DNA from: an uncultured Bacillaceae bacterium
Lineage (GTDB): Bacteria > Bacillota > Bacilli > Bacillales > Amphibacillaceae
Assembly (NCBI GenBank): GCA_937925695.1
Contig: CALAMD010000059.1
Span: forward strand, 1-24,787
Direction: 5' to 3'
DNA length: 24,787 bases
A program made the translations under genes and the position numbers. Within the stretch, counting starts at the first letter, position 1, and each line of letters begins with the position of its first letter. Shown piece after piece: positions 1 through 7,488 of this stretch. The notes beneath the pieces are model-generated. The model worked only from the letters and a program-made list of their open reading frames with translations, made no database searches and had not been told where the DNA came from.

Positions 1-51
1 CTACGACCGATCGGTTAACAGCCGATTGCTCTACCACTGAGCTACTGTGGA
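1..51 (-). tRNA. tRNA-Asn (GTT), 3' part cut by window edge
   Basis: The reverse complement begins TCCACAGTAGCTCAGTGG, a standard acceptor and D-arm with the conserved AGCTCAGTGGTAGAGC core. An anticodon stem-loop CGGCTGTTAACCG follows, giving anticodon GTT (asparagine). The variable region and T arm start at the left edge and are lost. The gene lies downstream of sprT on the same strand, matching the position of the trnS tRNA cluster after ydcK in B. subtilis, so more tRNA genes probably follow outside the window. A strong promoter lies about 85 bases upstream. Confidence 0.95.
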
Positions 52-407
52 ATAACTATGATAATGTACTTCCTTCTTGAGATAAAATCGTTACTAATTA
101 AACAGTGCAAAACAAGTACTGAAATATTAGCAACGAGATATATAGTACACTAAAATTTTATCATTGTCAATTACTTTCTTAACAATTTTCTTTTTTTAAT
201 TTACCACGTATTTATCTTCTTCGTCAACAAATTAATGAACAAGTAGTTCTTATCATTACTATATCATTTACCTTAAACAAAATTATGTGTGTTCAGATCC
301 AGCAAACATTAAAATACAATCCTAATATTATATATATAATCGAACCCACTAGTTTGTCAAATATTTTTCTCATACAAAACGAATCTTATTTTGTAGACAA
401 AGCGAAC
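52..407. other. Gene-free gap between tRNA-Asn and sprT
   Basis: Very AT-rich and without a convincing open reading frame. It holds the tRNA promoter (142-170). I see no good terminator for sprT: the inverted repeat at the gene's 3' end (ATTCGTTT / AAACGAAT, 410-428) lies within the last codons and has no T-run after it. The 11-mer AAACGAATCTT occurs both near 377 and at 421, which looks like a minor local duplication. Confidence 0.6.
142..170 (-). promoter_or_regulatory. Sigma-A promoter of the tRNA operon
   Basis: On the minus strand a perfect -35 TTGACA (165-170) is followed by a 17-base spacer and a TACTAT -10 (142-147). Predicted transcription starts near 135, leaving about an 84-base leader before the tRNA. 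The near-consensus -35 and optimal spacing are typical of stable-RNA promoters. Confidence 0.7.
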
Positions 408-869
408 CTATTCGTTTAGTAAACGAATCTTTCCACCACATTTTCCACAACGATATTTTTTCACATTCACGCGACGTATTCGTTGATATTGATGTTTACA
501 TGAATGACAAGTATAGATGTGTTTTTTTGTCTTTTGACTAGAAGGCAGAGGCCGACAATATCTTGGTGATCCGGTTTCTTTTAGTAGAGCTTTAAAATCA
601 TCATCGCCATGCTGATATCCTTTACCTTGAATATGTAAATGATAATGGCAAAGTTCATGTTTTATAATCCCTACTAATTCACTTATTCCTAACTCGATCA
701 CATATTTCGGATTTAATTCGATTAGTTTTTCAGTTGGAATATAGCGTCCACCCGTTGTGCGTAAACGATGATTAAATTTCACACGATGTTTAAAAGGCCG
801 GTGGAAAAATTGCCATGAAATATCATTGACTAATGTGAATAACGCTTCCTCATCTTTTAATAAATTCAT
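408..869 (-). CDS. sprT: SprT-family protein (YdcK-like), zinc metallopeptidase fold
   Basis: A 153-residue SprT-like protein, the usual length for the Bacillus YdcK family. A zincin motif HELCHYHLH lies at residues 71-79, with His71, Glu72 and His75 as the HExxH signature. A C-terminal zinc ribbon has CxxC pairs at Cys121/Cys124 and Cys141/Cys144. SprT/Spartan-type domains in other organisms are metalloproteases acting on DNA-protein crosslinks; the bacterial SprT role is not firmly known, so protease activity is inferred. I chose the ATG at 869 because AGAAGG lies 6-7 bases upstream. An upstream in-frame GTG at 890 lacks a ribosome site. It has its own promoter, and the catalase gene diverges from it. 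Confidence 0.88.
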   Translation of the reverse strand: MNLLKDEEALFTLVNDISWQFFHRPFKHRVKFNHRLRTTGGRYIPTEKLIELNPKYVIELGISELVGIIKHELCHYHLHIQGKGYQHGDDDFKALLKETGSPRYCRPLPSSQKTKKHIYTCHSCKHQYQRIRRVNVKKYRCGKCGGKIRLLNE

Positions 870-915
870 CTTTATCCTTCTCAATTTCACAAAATATCTT
901 TATCTAAGTGTAAAT

Positions 916-943
916 ATTATAGCATTAAAATGCTATTCTTCAA
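916..943 (-). promoter_or_regulatory. sprT promoter with overlapping palindrome
   Basis: Minus-strand -35 TTGAAG (938-943), 16-base spacer and perfect -10 TATAAT (916-921), ending about 47 bases before the chosen sprT start. An 18-base perfect inverted repeat, ATAGCATT-TT-AATGCTAT (919-936), fills the spacer and overlaps the -10, so it could be an operator. Confidence 0.6.
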
Positions 944-1102
944 TACTACCACTTACCTATTATCATTTAAATTTACTAATTGATAATAAATAAAAACGAA
1001 CGCCACCGTATAAATACATATTTTTCGAACTGCCTGATTGTGCACAAAATCACTATGTCCGCAATTAATAATCGTCATAAAAAAATCTAGTAATCTTTCT
1101 TC

Positions 1103-1141
1103 TAGACTTTTAAAACGAGTATGTTATTATAATAATTATAA
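1103..1141 (+). promoter_or_regulatory. katA promoter with PerR box
   Basis: The 15-mer TTATAATAATTATAA at 1127-1141 is a perfect 7-1-7 inverted repeat and matches the Bacillus PerR box consensus TTATAATnATTATAA at every fixed position. It covers a perfect -10 TATAAT (1128-1133) and abuts an alternative -10 TATTAT (1125-1130). TAGACT at 1103-1108 is the best -35 candidate. PerR represses catalase genes in Bacillus until peroxide oxidises the protein; binding here is inferred from the match. Confidence 0.82.
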
Positions 1142-1175
1142 ATTAATAATATTTTTATTTTCGGAGGTGCCTTTA

Positions 1176-2660
1176 ATGGAGGATAACAAATCCAAAAAGA
1201 GATTGACGACGGCAGCAGGTGCTCCTGTCCCTAACAACGATAACTCGATGACAGCTGGCCCAAGGGGACCGATGCTACTTCAGGACGTGTGGTTTTTAGA
1301 AAAACTTGCCCATTTCGATCGGGAAGTGATTCCGGAAAGAAGAATGCATGCCAAAGGTTCAGGTGCATATGGTACGTTTACAGTTACAAATGATATTACC
1401 CAATATACGAAGGCAAAAATCTTTTCAGAAGTAGGTAAGCAAACCGACTTATTTGTCCGTTTTTCAACGGTTGCTGGTGAACGTGGCGCTGCCGATGCTG
1501 AGCGTGACATCAGAGGTTTTGCGATGAAATTTTATACAGAAGAAGGAAATTGGGACCTTGTTGGTAATAATACCCCGGTTTTCTTTCATAGAGATCCATT
1601 AAAATTCCCGGATCTAAACCACGCCGTCAAGCGTGATCCGCGGACAAATATGCGGAGCAATAACAACAAATGGGACTTCTTAACAGGATTACCAGAATCG
1701 CTTCATCAATTAACAATCGAAATGAGTGACCGAGGTATTCCTAAATCTTACCGGCATATGCATGGCTTTAGTAGTCATGCATATAGCATGATCAATGATA
1801 AAAACGAACGTGTATGGGTTAAATTCCACATGCGCACGCAACAGGGCATTGAATTTTTAACAGACGAAGAAGCTGCGCAAGTAATCGCTTATGACCGTGA
1901 AAGTCACCAAAGAGATTTATATGAAGCAATTGAAAATGGGGATTATCCGAAGTGGAAGATGTATATACAGGTAATGACTGAAGAAGAAGCGAAGCAAATG
2001 CCATACAATCCATTTGATTTAACAAAAGTATGGTATAAAAAGGATTTCCCGCTCATTGAAGTTGGTGAGTTTGTATTAAATCGTAATCCAGACAACTATT
2101 TTGCTGAAGTTGAGCAAGCTGCCTTTTCACCAGCTAACATTGTTCCAGGTATTGGTTTTTCACCTGATAAGATGTTACAAGGAAGACTGTTTTCATATGG
2201 AGATGCCCAGCGGTATCGCTTAGGTGTCAATCATCATCAAATACCAGTGAACTCACCGAAATGTCCTTTCCACAGTTATCACCGTGATGGTGCAATGAGG
2301 GTTGATGGAAACCTTGGTAGCACAATAGACTATCATCCAAATAGTTACGGTGAATGGCAGGATCATCCTGAACATCAAGAACCTCATCTTGAACTAGAAG
2401 GGTCAGCCGGTCATTGGGACTTTAGAGAAGACGATGACAATTACTTCGAACAACCTGGAAAACTATTCAACCTCATGAATGACGATGAAAGAGAAAGGCT
2501 ATTCGCTAATACAGCCCGTGCCATGGAAGGTGTAGAAAAACATATCAAAATACGTCATATTAAGCATTGTTATTTGGCTGATCCAGCCTATGGTGAGGGT
2601 GTAGCAAAAGCTTTAAACATCCCGATGAGTGAAGTTGAAACTGAACTAAACATTGACTAA
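1176..2660 (+). CDS. katA: Monofunctional heme catalase
   Basis: A 494-residue clade-3-type small-subunit catalase that converts hydrogen peroxide to water and oxygen in the cytoplasm. Visible features are the catalytic His58 in RRMHAKGSGAYG, the VRFSTVAGERGAADAERD block (about 94-111), the distal Asn in VGNNTPVFF (about 129-137) and the proximal heme-ligand Tyr in RLFSYGDAQRYRLG. The ATG at 1176 is preceded by CGGAGG eight bases upstream; a longer in-frame extension to 1038 is untranslated leader. The phrase FFHRDPLKFPD differs from the FFIRD of B. subtilis KatA and is closer to Listeria/lactic-type catalases, from memory. It is a single-gene unit opposite to its neighbours, with its own PerR-type promoter and terminator, and sits inside an otherwise conserved block between tex and sprT. 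Confidence 0.96.
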   Translation: MEDNKSKKRLTTAAGAPVPNNDNSMTAGPRGPMLLQDVWFLEKLAHFDREVIPERRMHAKGSGAYGTFTVTNDITQYTKAKIFSEVGKQTDLFVRFSTVAGERGAADAERDIRGFAMKFYTEEGNWDLVGNNTPVFFHRDPLKFPDLNHAVKRDPRTNMRSNNNKWDFLTGLPESLHQLTIEMSDRGIPKSYRHMHGFSSHAYSMINDKNERVWVKFHMRTQQGIEFLTDEEAAQVIAYDRESHQRDLYEAIENGDYPKWKMYIQVMTEEEAKQMPYNPFDLTKVWYKKDFPLIEVGEFVLNRNPDNYFAEVEQAAFSPANIVPGIGFSPDKMLQGRLFSYGDAQRYRLGVNHHQIPVNSPKCPFHSYHRDGAMRVDGNLGSTIDYHPNSYGEWQDHPEHQEPHLELEGSAGHWDFREDDDNYFEQPGKLFNLMNDDERERLFANTARAMEGVEKHIKIRHIKHCYLADPAYGEGVAKALNIPMSEVETELNID

Positions 2661-2662
2661 GC

Positions 2663-2692
2663 AAAAACAGGGGCACATTCGCCCCTGTTTTT
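2663..2692. terminator. Bidirectional terminator between katA and tex
   Basis: The sequence AAAAACAGGGGC - ACATTC - GCCCCTGTTTTT forms a 12-bp stem with a six-base loop. Five A residues on the left and five T residues on the right let it work in both directions. It begins 3 bases after the katA stop and serves the convergent tex gene too. Confidence 0.92.
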
Positions 2693-2761
2693 ATGTTCAT
2701 CATCTTCAGCCCAATAAGGCCAAAAAGGAAATCCTAGCCAACAATCTGCTACCTTTAAATA

Positions 2762-4927
2762 TCAACTACCTGGCTGAATCATCGTCAAGGCTATTCGTCC
2801 TCTGTTAATATCCACTTCTTCCACCCAAACGGTAATCACATCACCAACCGAAACAATATCCATTGGGTGTTTGACAAATCGTTTAGCCATTTTCGAAATA
2901 TGAACAAGGCCATCCTCTTGAACACCTATATCAACAAAGACCCCAAAGTCAACTACATTACGAACGGTCCCTTGTAATTCCATTCCCTGCTGTAAATCCT
3001 CTAATGTTAATACATTTTGTTTTAAGATCGGTTGTGGGTAATCATCTCGCGGATCACGCTCAGGTTTACTCAAGGCTTCAATGATGTCTTCCAGCGTAGG
3101 CTCACCAATCCCCAATTGTTCTGCTACCTGACCTTGGTCAATCACCTCTAGTTTTTCTTTTAAGTTTTCTGTCCCGATATCATCAAAATCACAATCAATT
3201 AACGCGAGTAATGCTTCTGTATGGCGATAACTTTCAGGGTGGATGGGTGTTCTATCAAGCGGATGTTCACCATCCAATATACGTAAGAAGCCAATACTTT
3301 GCTCGTATGTTTTCGGTCCAAGTCTTGGCACATCTTTTAATTGTTCACGATTGGTAAATTTACCACGTTTATTTCGCTCAATAATAATATTGTCGGCTAC
3401 TGTTTTGCTCAATCCAGATACATATTGCAACAGAGCAGTTGACGCTGTATTTACATTTACACCTACTTGGTTAACAGCCGTTTCAACGACAAATGTTAAT
3501 GATTCATTTAGTTTCTTCTGACTAACATCATGTTGATATTGACCAACACCTATTGATTTTGGATCTATTTTTACCAACTCAGCCAATGGATCCTGTACCC
3601 GGCGGGCAATTGAAGCTGCACTTCTCTCTTCGACTTCTAAATCTGGGAATTCTTCTCTCGCTAATTCTGACGCTGAGTATACACTTGCCCCAGCTTCATT
3701 CACAATAATATAGGGAATGTCCAATTGATGATGATTAATGACATTCGCAATAAATTGTTCAGTTTCTCGTGAGGCTGTTCCATTTCCAATCGCAATCAAC
3801 TCAATTTGATATTTCTGGACAACCTCAAGGATGATCTTTTCAGCACCTTCGAGATCATGATGTGGTGCTGTTGGATAGATGACATTAACGGCTAGTACCC
3901 TACCAGTTTCATCAACAACTGCTAATTTACAACCCGTTCGAAATGCTGGATCAACACCTAACACGATTCTATCTTTTAAAGGTGGTTGCAATAAAAGATT
4001 CTTCAGATTTTCTGAAAATACTTTAATCGCTTGATCTTCAGCTTTCTCCATTAACATGTTTCTAATTTCTCGTTCAATAGATGGTTGAATTAATCGTTTG
4101 TAACTGTCCTCAATTGCAGCTTGCAAAATAGGTGTAGACTCATTCGTGTCTTTAATTACACGCTCTTCTAAATAAGCGATGATTTTTTCAATCGGGGGCT
4201 CAATTGTCACCCGTAGTACCTCTTCTTTTTCCCCACGATTTAAAGCTAAAATCCGGTGAGAAACTAACGATCTTACGGACTCACTATAATCGTAGTACAT
4301 CTGATAGACAGATTTAGGATCTTTTTCCTTATCTTTCACTTCTGATTGAACAGTACCATGTAGAAATGTTTGTTTTCTAATATATTCTCTAAATGTCGCA
4401 TCATCAGAAATCCATTCAGCCAAAATATCATTGACACCTGCAAGCACGTCTTCAATTGTATGTAATTCATGTTCAGCGGATAAAAACTTTTCAGCCTCTT
4501 TGTGAATATCAATATCCTTCTGTTCCCAGACAAGGGTAGCTAGCGGTTCTAATCCTTTTTCTTTAGCAATTGTCGCCCTTGTACGCCGTTTTTGACGATA
4601 AGGACGGTATAAATCTTCCACACGCTGTAATTGAGTGGCTGCCATAATCTCTTGTTTTAATTCCACTGTTAACTTACCTTGTTCGTCAATTAATCGAATG
4701 ACCTCTTCCTTACGTTCACTCAGTTGCATGTTATAGGTCCATGTATCATGAATTTGCTTAATTTGAACCTCATCTAAACCACCTGTTACTTCTTTACGGT
4801 AACGGGCGATAAATGGAACAGTGTTTCCGTCGTTAATTAATGTAATGACTTGTTGGATAATGTTTTCCCTTATGTTTAATTCTTCAGCTACTAACTTTAC
4901 TATTGCATCTTCATTTTGCTTTGGCAT
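2762..4927 (-). CDS. tex: Tex-family RNA-binding protein (YdcI/YhgF)
   Basis: A 721-residue cytoplasmic protein matching the usual Tex length (about 720). In order: an N-terminal helical/HTH-like region, a YqgF/RNase H-like domain starting near LGVDPAFRTGCKLAVVD (about 323-339), a helix-hairpin-helix segment (NVNTASTALLQYVSGLSKTVADNI and RLGPKTYEQSIGFLRI), and a C-terminal S1 domain (GTVRNVVDFGVFVDIGVQEDGLVH, then KPGDVI-like VSVGDVITVWV). The family binds nucleic acid and has been linked to transcription and toxin expression; its exact job in Bacillus is unclear. The ATG at 4927 has GGAGG six to seven bases upstream. It stands alone between the sigB operon terminator and the shared katA terminator. 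Confidence 0.95.
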   Translation of the reverse strand: MPKQNEDAIVKLVAEELNIRENIIQQVITLINDGNTVPFIARYRKEVTGGLDEVQIKQIHDTWTYNMQLSERKEEVIRLIDEQGKLTVELKQEIMAATQLQRVEDLYRPYRQKRRTRATIAKEKGLEPLATLVWEQKDIDIHKEAEKFLSAEHELHTIEDVLAGVNDILAEWISDDATFREYIRKQTFLHGTVQSEVKDKEKDPKSVYQMYYDYSESVRSLVSHRILALNRGEKEEVLRVTIEPPIEKIIAYLEERVIKDTNESTPILQAAIEDSYKRLIQPSIEREIRNMLMEKAEDQAIKVFSENLKNLLLQPPLKDRIVLGVDPAFRTGCKLAVVDETGRVLAVNVIYPTAPHHDLEGAEKIILEVVQKYQIELIAIGNGTASRETEQFIANVINHHQLDIPYIIVNEAGASVYSASELAREEFPDLEVEERSAASIARRVQDPLAELVKIDPKSIGVGQYQHDVSQKKLNESLTFVVETAVNQVGVNVNTASTALLQYVSGLSKTVADNIIIERNKRGKFTNREQLKDVPRLGPKTYEQSIGFLRILDGEHPLDRTPIHPESYRHTEALLALIDCDFDDIGTENLKEKLEVIDQGQVAEQLGIGEPTLEDIIEALSKPERDPRDDYPQPILKQNVLTLEDLQQGMELQGTVRNVVDFGVFVDIGVQEDGLVHISKMAKRFVKHPMDIVSVGDVITVWVEEVDINRGRIALTMIQPGS

Positions 4928-5254
4928 TACAAACCTCCACTTTTCTTAAAACTAACGAAAAAATATCGGGTAAACCCATCGTTTTTTTAGACTTGTATGA
5001 TTTGAATCGAATATCATTGTTATCTTATCAAATAAACCTTATCTTGCCTAATGTAACCAGGAAAAAGCCAAACTAGAAAACATAATATTTTTGTCCGACC
5101 GATGTTAAATAAATATAGACGAGTAAAAACCATTATGATTGTTAACATTCACTCGATAAAAAAACGCTCAGAATCCGAACGTTATCCTGAACGTGAAATA
5201 ATATTTTTAGAGTTCTAAGCCTGTCTATATTAAATGAAAAATCATTTTATCCGT
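4928..5254. other. Gap between rsbX and tex
   Basis: 327 bases without a gene. It holds the sigB operon terminator (5158-5194). A weak tex promoter candidate lies on the minus strand: TTAACA (5103-5108), a short 15-base spacer, and TATTAT (5082-5087). The GGGT/ACCC palindrome with flanking A and T runs at about 4959-4988 has too tight a loop to be a convincing terminator. No cmpA-like small gene is visible. Confidence 0.5.
5158..5194 (-). terminator. Terminator of the rsb-sigB operon
   Basis: On the minus strand ACGTTCAG (5187-5194) pairs with CTGAGCGT (5164-5171) over 8 bp with one G-T pair, around a 15-base loop, followed by seven T residues. It lies about 60 bases after the rsbX stop. Confidence 0.75.
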
Positions 5255-5851
5255 TTAATGATGATAATGGATAGCAATCAACGTCGTATCATCTATACGA
5301 TCTTGACCGTGAATTTGGTTAAAAGTAGCTATAATTGAGTGTACATCATGGTGATAAAATACATGATTGGCTAATTCTTCATCACGAACGCCATCAGAAA
5401 ATAAAATAAAATTCATGCTCTTATCTAAAACACCTTTCGATACATGCAAATTTGGATAGTAACCTGCTAAATAGCCAGCATTCGGTAATGTTCTTTTCTT
5501 TTGTTGATCACAAGTAATCAGTAAACCTATATTACCAATTGATTCAAAAGAATACCGTTGATTAGCAAAGTCTAAACGCAAGATACCTAATACGACTCCA
5601 CGTTGGCCAGCCATTTTTTGACTAATGATTTTTACAATCTGTTTCGTTTGCAGTTCTTTATGTTCTTTAATCGTCTGAATAGCCATCTGGGATGCTTTAG
5701 CTGCTTCTCTTCCACTTCCCAATCCATCAACGATCACACAAATAAACTGCTCGTCAAAGGAATCATAGTAATAACTATCGCCACAGAATATTTCACCTAT
5801 CTTTTGTTGTTGATAAACCGCTAATTCTATTTTATTCTCTAATATAATCAA
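5255..5851 (-). CDS. rsbX: Phosphoserine phosphatase RsbX
   Basis: A 198-residue PP2C-type phosphatase, matching the 199 residues of B. subtilis RsbX. It dephosphorylates the stressosome proteins RsbS and RsbR and so resets the environmental branch of the sigma-B pathway. Family signatures are ICVIVDGLGSGREAAKAS, the GYLAGYYPNLHVSKG region, FILFSDGVRDEEL and RIDDTTLIAI near the end. The start is a TTG overlapping the sigB stop (TTGA), with GGAGGG six bases upstream. It is the last gene of the operon, so it is expected to rise with sigma-B activity and act as negative feedback. Confidence 0.93.
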   Translation of the reverse strand: MIILENKIELAVYQQQKIGEIFCGDSYYYDSFDEQFICVIVDGLGSGREAAKASQMAIQTIKEHKELQTKQIVKIISQKMAGQRGVVLGILRLDFANQRYSFESIGNIGLLITCDQQKKRTLPNAGYLAGYYPNLHVSKGVLDKSMNFILFSDGVRDEELANHVFYHHDVHSIIATFNQIHGQDRIDDTTLIAIHYHH

Positions 5852-6636
5852 TCGAAGCCCTCCATGTTATTAAAAGGCATCACTTCACGTAATTTTCTCA
5901 GTGAGCGTCTTTGCAAACGAGAAACATGCATTTGTGAAATACCTAATAACTCTCCAGTTTCTTTTTGACTCATATTTTCAAAAAATGTACAACGTATTAT
6001 GGTTTGTTCCCGCTCGGATAACGATGGTAAAATTTTTTCAAGCAACATTTTTATATCAACTTGATGATAATCTTGCTCTTGTTCGCCTAACAAGTCAAGG
6101 ATCGTTACAGTACTACCATCTGAATCCGCTTCGATTGTCCGATCGACAGATAAAGCACGATAGCTTTTGCTCATCTCCATTGTCTCAAGGACTTCCTCTT
6201 CAGATGCACCAACATGAGCGGCTATTTCTGGTATTGTCGGTGGCTCTTGATTTTCATTCGTTAATTCTTCGATAGCTTTTTTAATTCTCGGCCCTAATTC
6301 CTTAATTCTCCTTGGAACATACACACTCCAAGTCTGATCCCGAATATACCGTTTAATTTCACCTAAAATAGTAGGAATCGCAAATGATTCAAATGAAATA
6401 CCATAACTAGGATCAAAACGTTTAATCGCACCGAGTAAACCAATCATACCAACTTGAACAAGATCTTCATGTAAATTATTATGTTTAGAATATTTATGGG
6501 CTAGTGATTGCACAAGATTTTCATATTTTTGAACCATTTTTTCTTGGATCTCTTCATCATCCGGGTGTTGTTGTAAATGATTAATCCAATCATATATCTT
6601 ATCCTTTTCGTTCTTGTACTTTTGAGATTTGGTCAT
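5848..6636 (-). CDS. sigB: General stress sigma factor SigB
   Basis: A 262-residue sigma-70 family factor of group 3 that directs RNA polymerase to stress promoters of the GTTTAA/GGGTAT type. Region 2 is seen in HEDLVQVGMIGLLGAIKRFD and FAIPTILGEIKRYIRDQTWSVYVPRR, the linker in ELGPRIKKAIEEL, and region 4 with its helix-turn-helix in QKETGELLGISQMHVSRLQRRSLRKL. SIEADSDGSTVTILDLLG-type sequence is strongly conserved with B. subtilis. I chose the ATG at 6636 (MTKSQKYK) because GGGGTGGG lies five bases upstream; an upstream TTG at 6660 is possible but has no ribosome site. It overlaps the end of rsbW by 38 bases, consistent with translational coupling of sigma factor and anti-sigma factor. Confidence 0.96.
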   Translation of the reverse strand: MTKSQKYKNEKDKIYDWINHLQQHPDDEEIQEKMVQKYENLVQSLAHKYSKHNNLHEDLVQVGMIGLLGAIKRFDPSYGISFESFAIPTILGEIKRYIRDQTWSVYVPRRIKELGPRIKKAIEELTNENQEPPTIPEIAAHVGASEEEVLETMEMSKSYRALSVDRTIEADSDGSTVTILDLLGEQEQDYHQVDIKMLLEKILPSLSEREQTIIRCTFFENMSQKETGELLGISQMHVSRLQRRSLRKLREVMPFNNMEGFD

Positions 6637-7078
6637 CAAGACCCACCCCAGTCTTTCCAAGGTATTTTGTAATCCTAACGATTACACCATGATCAGTGTT
6701 GAATTCTACTTTATCCATCAGGGCTTTAATTAAAAATAAACCGAAGCCACCTTCGCGTAAGCTTTCAAGAGGTTCATGGGCTAAGTAAGGACCGATATCA
6801 TCTTTAATTTCTGCTAAATCAAAACTTTCACCCCGGTCGACAACAATAATTTCTAAGCGATTAGGATAAATTTTAAAGCCTACTTTTACTTTACCCTCAC
6901 CTTCGTAAGCATGGGTAACAACATTTGAAATGGCTTCAGAAATAGCGACTTTTAAATCTTCTATTTCCTCATAATTAAAACCCATTCTCGTGGCAATACC
7001 TGATGTGGTTAGGCGTGCTACACCTACATAATCTGCCTTGGCTGGGAATTTCATTTCTAGAAAGTCAAAGGATACCAT
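6599..7078 (-). CDS. rsbW: Anti-sigma-B factor and serine kinase RsbW
   Basis: A 159-residue GHKL-type kinase (B. subtilis RsbW has 160). It holds sigma-B inactive and phosphorylates RsbV. ATP-binding motifs are the N box DLKVAISEAISNVVTHAYEG, the G1 box VVDRGESFDL and the G2 box EGGFGLFLIKALMD. The ATG at 7078 lies within the last codons of rsbV (14-base overlap), with GAGGTG about ten bases upstream. The overlap with both neighbours helps keep the partner-switch proteins in balance. Confidence 0.95.
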   Translation of the reverse strand: MVSFDFLEMKFPAKADYVGVARLTTSGIATRMGFNYEEIEDLKVAISEAISNVVTHAYEGEGKVKVGFKIYPNRLEIIVVDRGESFDLAEIKDDIGPYLAHEPLESLREGGFGLFLIKALMDKVEFNTDHGVIVRITKYLGKTGVGLDDQISKVQERKG

Positions 7079-7409
7079 TATTTTTATTCACCTCGACTTT
7101 TGGATTGACATCAATTAATTGATTTAATCCTGTTATTTGGAAGAGCCGGTGTTCACGCTTGTTTAAATTAGTTAACAATAAATGGCTCTCGCATTCTTTT
7201 GCAATCTTTAAAGCGCTAATGAAAACGCCTAAACCTGTACTGTCCATGTAACCGACTTCATTAAAATCAACTTCAACTAACCGATCCTTTTCTGTAACTA
7301 ATGGCAAAAGCGTATTTTTCAATTTTGGTGCTGTGTAAACGTCAATCTCTCCAGCTAAACTGACAATCGTTTTTTCCTGCTCGTCAATAACTTTTACACT
7401 TAAATCCAT
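7065..7409 (-). CDS. rsbV: Anti-anti-sigma factor RsbV
   Basis: A 114-residue single STAS domain protein. Unphosphorylated RsbV captures RsbW and frees sigma-B. The regulatory serine is Ser57 in VGYMDSTGLGVFISALK, matching Ser56 in B. subtilis; AGEIDVYTAPKL near the N terminus is the family's other hallmark. The open frame extends far upstream to 7505, but AAGGGGG sits just before two adjacent ATGs at 7412 and 7409. The second gives the better spacing of six bases and a protein the usual size. The upstream region carries a sigma-B promoter, so rsbV-rsbW-sigB-rsbX can be transcribed separately from the stressosome genes. Confidence 0.93.
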   Translation of the reverse strand: MDLSVKVIDEQEKTIVSLAGEIDVYTAPKLKNTLLPLVTEKDRLVEVDFNEVGYMDSTGLGVFISALKIAKECESHLLLTNLNKREHRLFQITGLNQLIDVNPKVEVNKNNGIL

Positions 7410-7463
7410 CATAATCCCCCTTAAGGTCCGCAACCTCTTTTTGATTTTTTCATTTAAAGACCT

Positions 7464-7488
7464 ATACCCACTATCATTAAATTTAATC
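7464..7488 (-). promoter_or_regulatory. Sigma-B autoregulatory promoter upstream of rsbV
   Basis: On the minus strand GATTAA (7483-7488; consensus GTTTAA, one mismatch) is followed by a 13-base spacer and a perfect GGGTAT -10 (7464-7469). The element sits between rsbU and rsbV, overlapping the rsbU stop, exactly where the internal sigma-B promoter lies in B. subtilis. Confidence 0.85.

Larger units (their letters stand above)
870..1175. other. Divergent sprT/katA regulatory region
   Basis: About 306 bases between the divergent sprT and catalase starts. It contains the sprT promoter with its palindrome (916-943) and the catalase promoter with a PerR box (1103-1141). The middle (945-1100) is AT-rich and I see no gene or RNA in it. 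A reading frame open from 1038 into the catalase is only an upstream extension, with no ribosome site at its first start codon. Confidence 0.6.

Noticed and set aside
1038..1175. 46-codon N-terminal extension of catalase
   Set aside because: It runs through the promoter and PerR box, and the strong ribosome site lies at the ATG at 1176.
4336..4533. Minus-strand 65-codon frame inside tex, and similar shadow frames in catalase, rsbR, sigB and cshA
   Set aside because: They lie in alternative frames of well-conserved genes and have no ribosome sites or family features.
4959..4988. A-run / GGGTAAACCC / T-run before tex as a terminator or attenuator
   Set aside because: The core stem is only three or four pairs with almost no loop and an internal mismatch; too weak.
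890..5250. A cmpA-like small sporulation gene expected near tex and ydcK
   Set aside because: I searched both gaps next to tex and the sprT upstream region and saw no short frame resembling CmpA.
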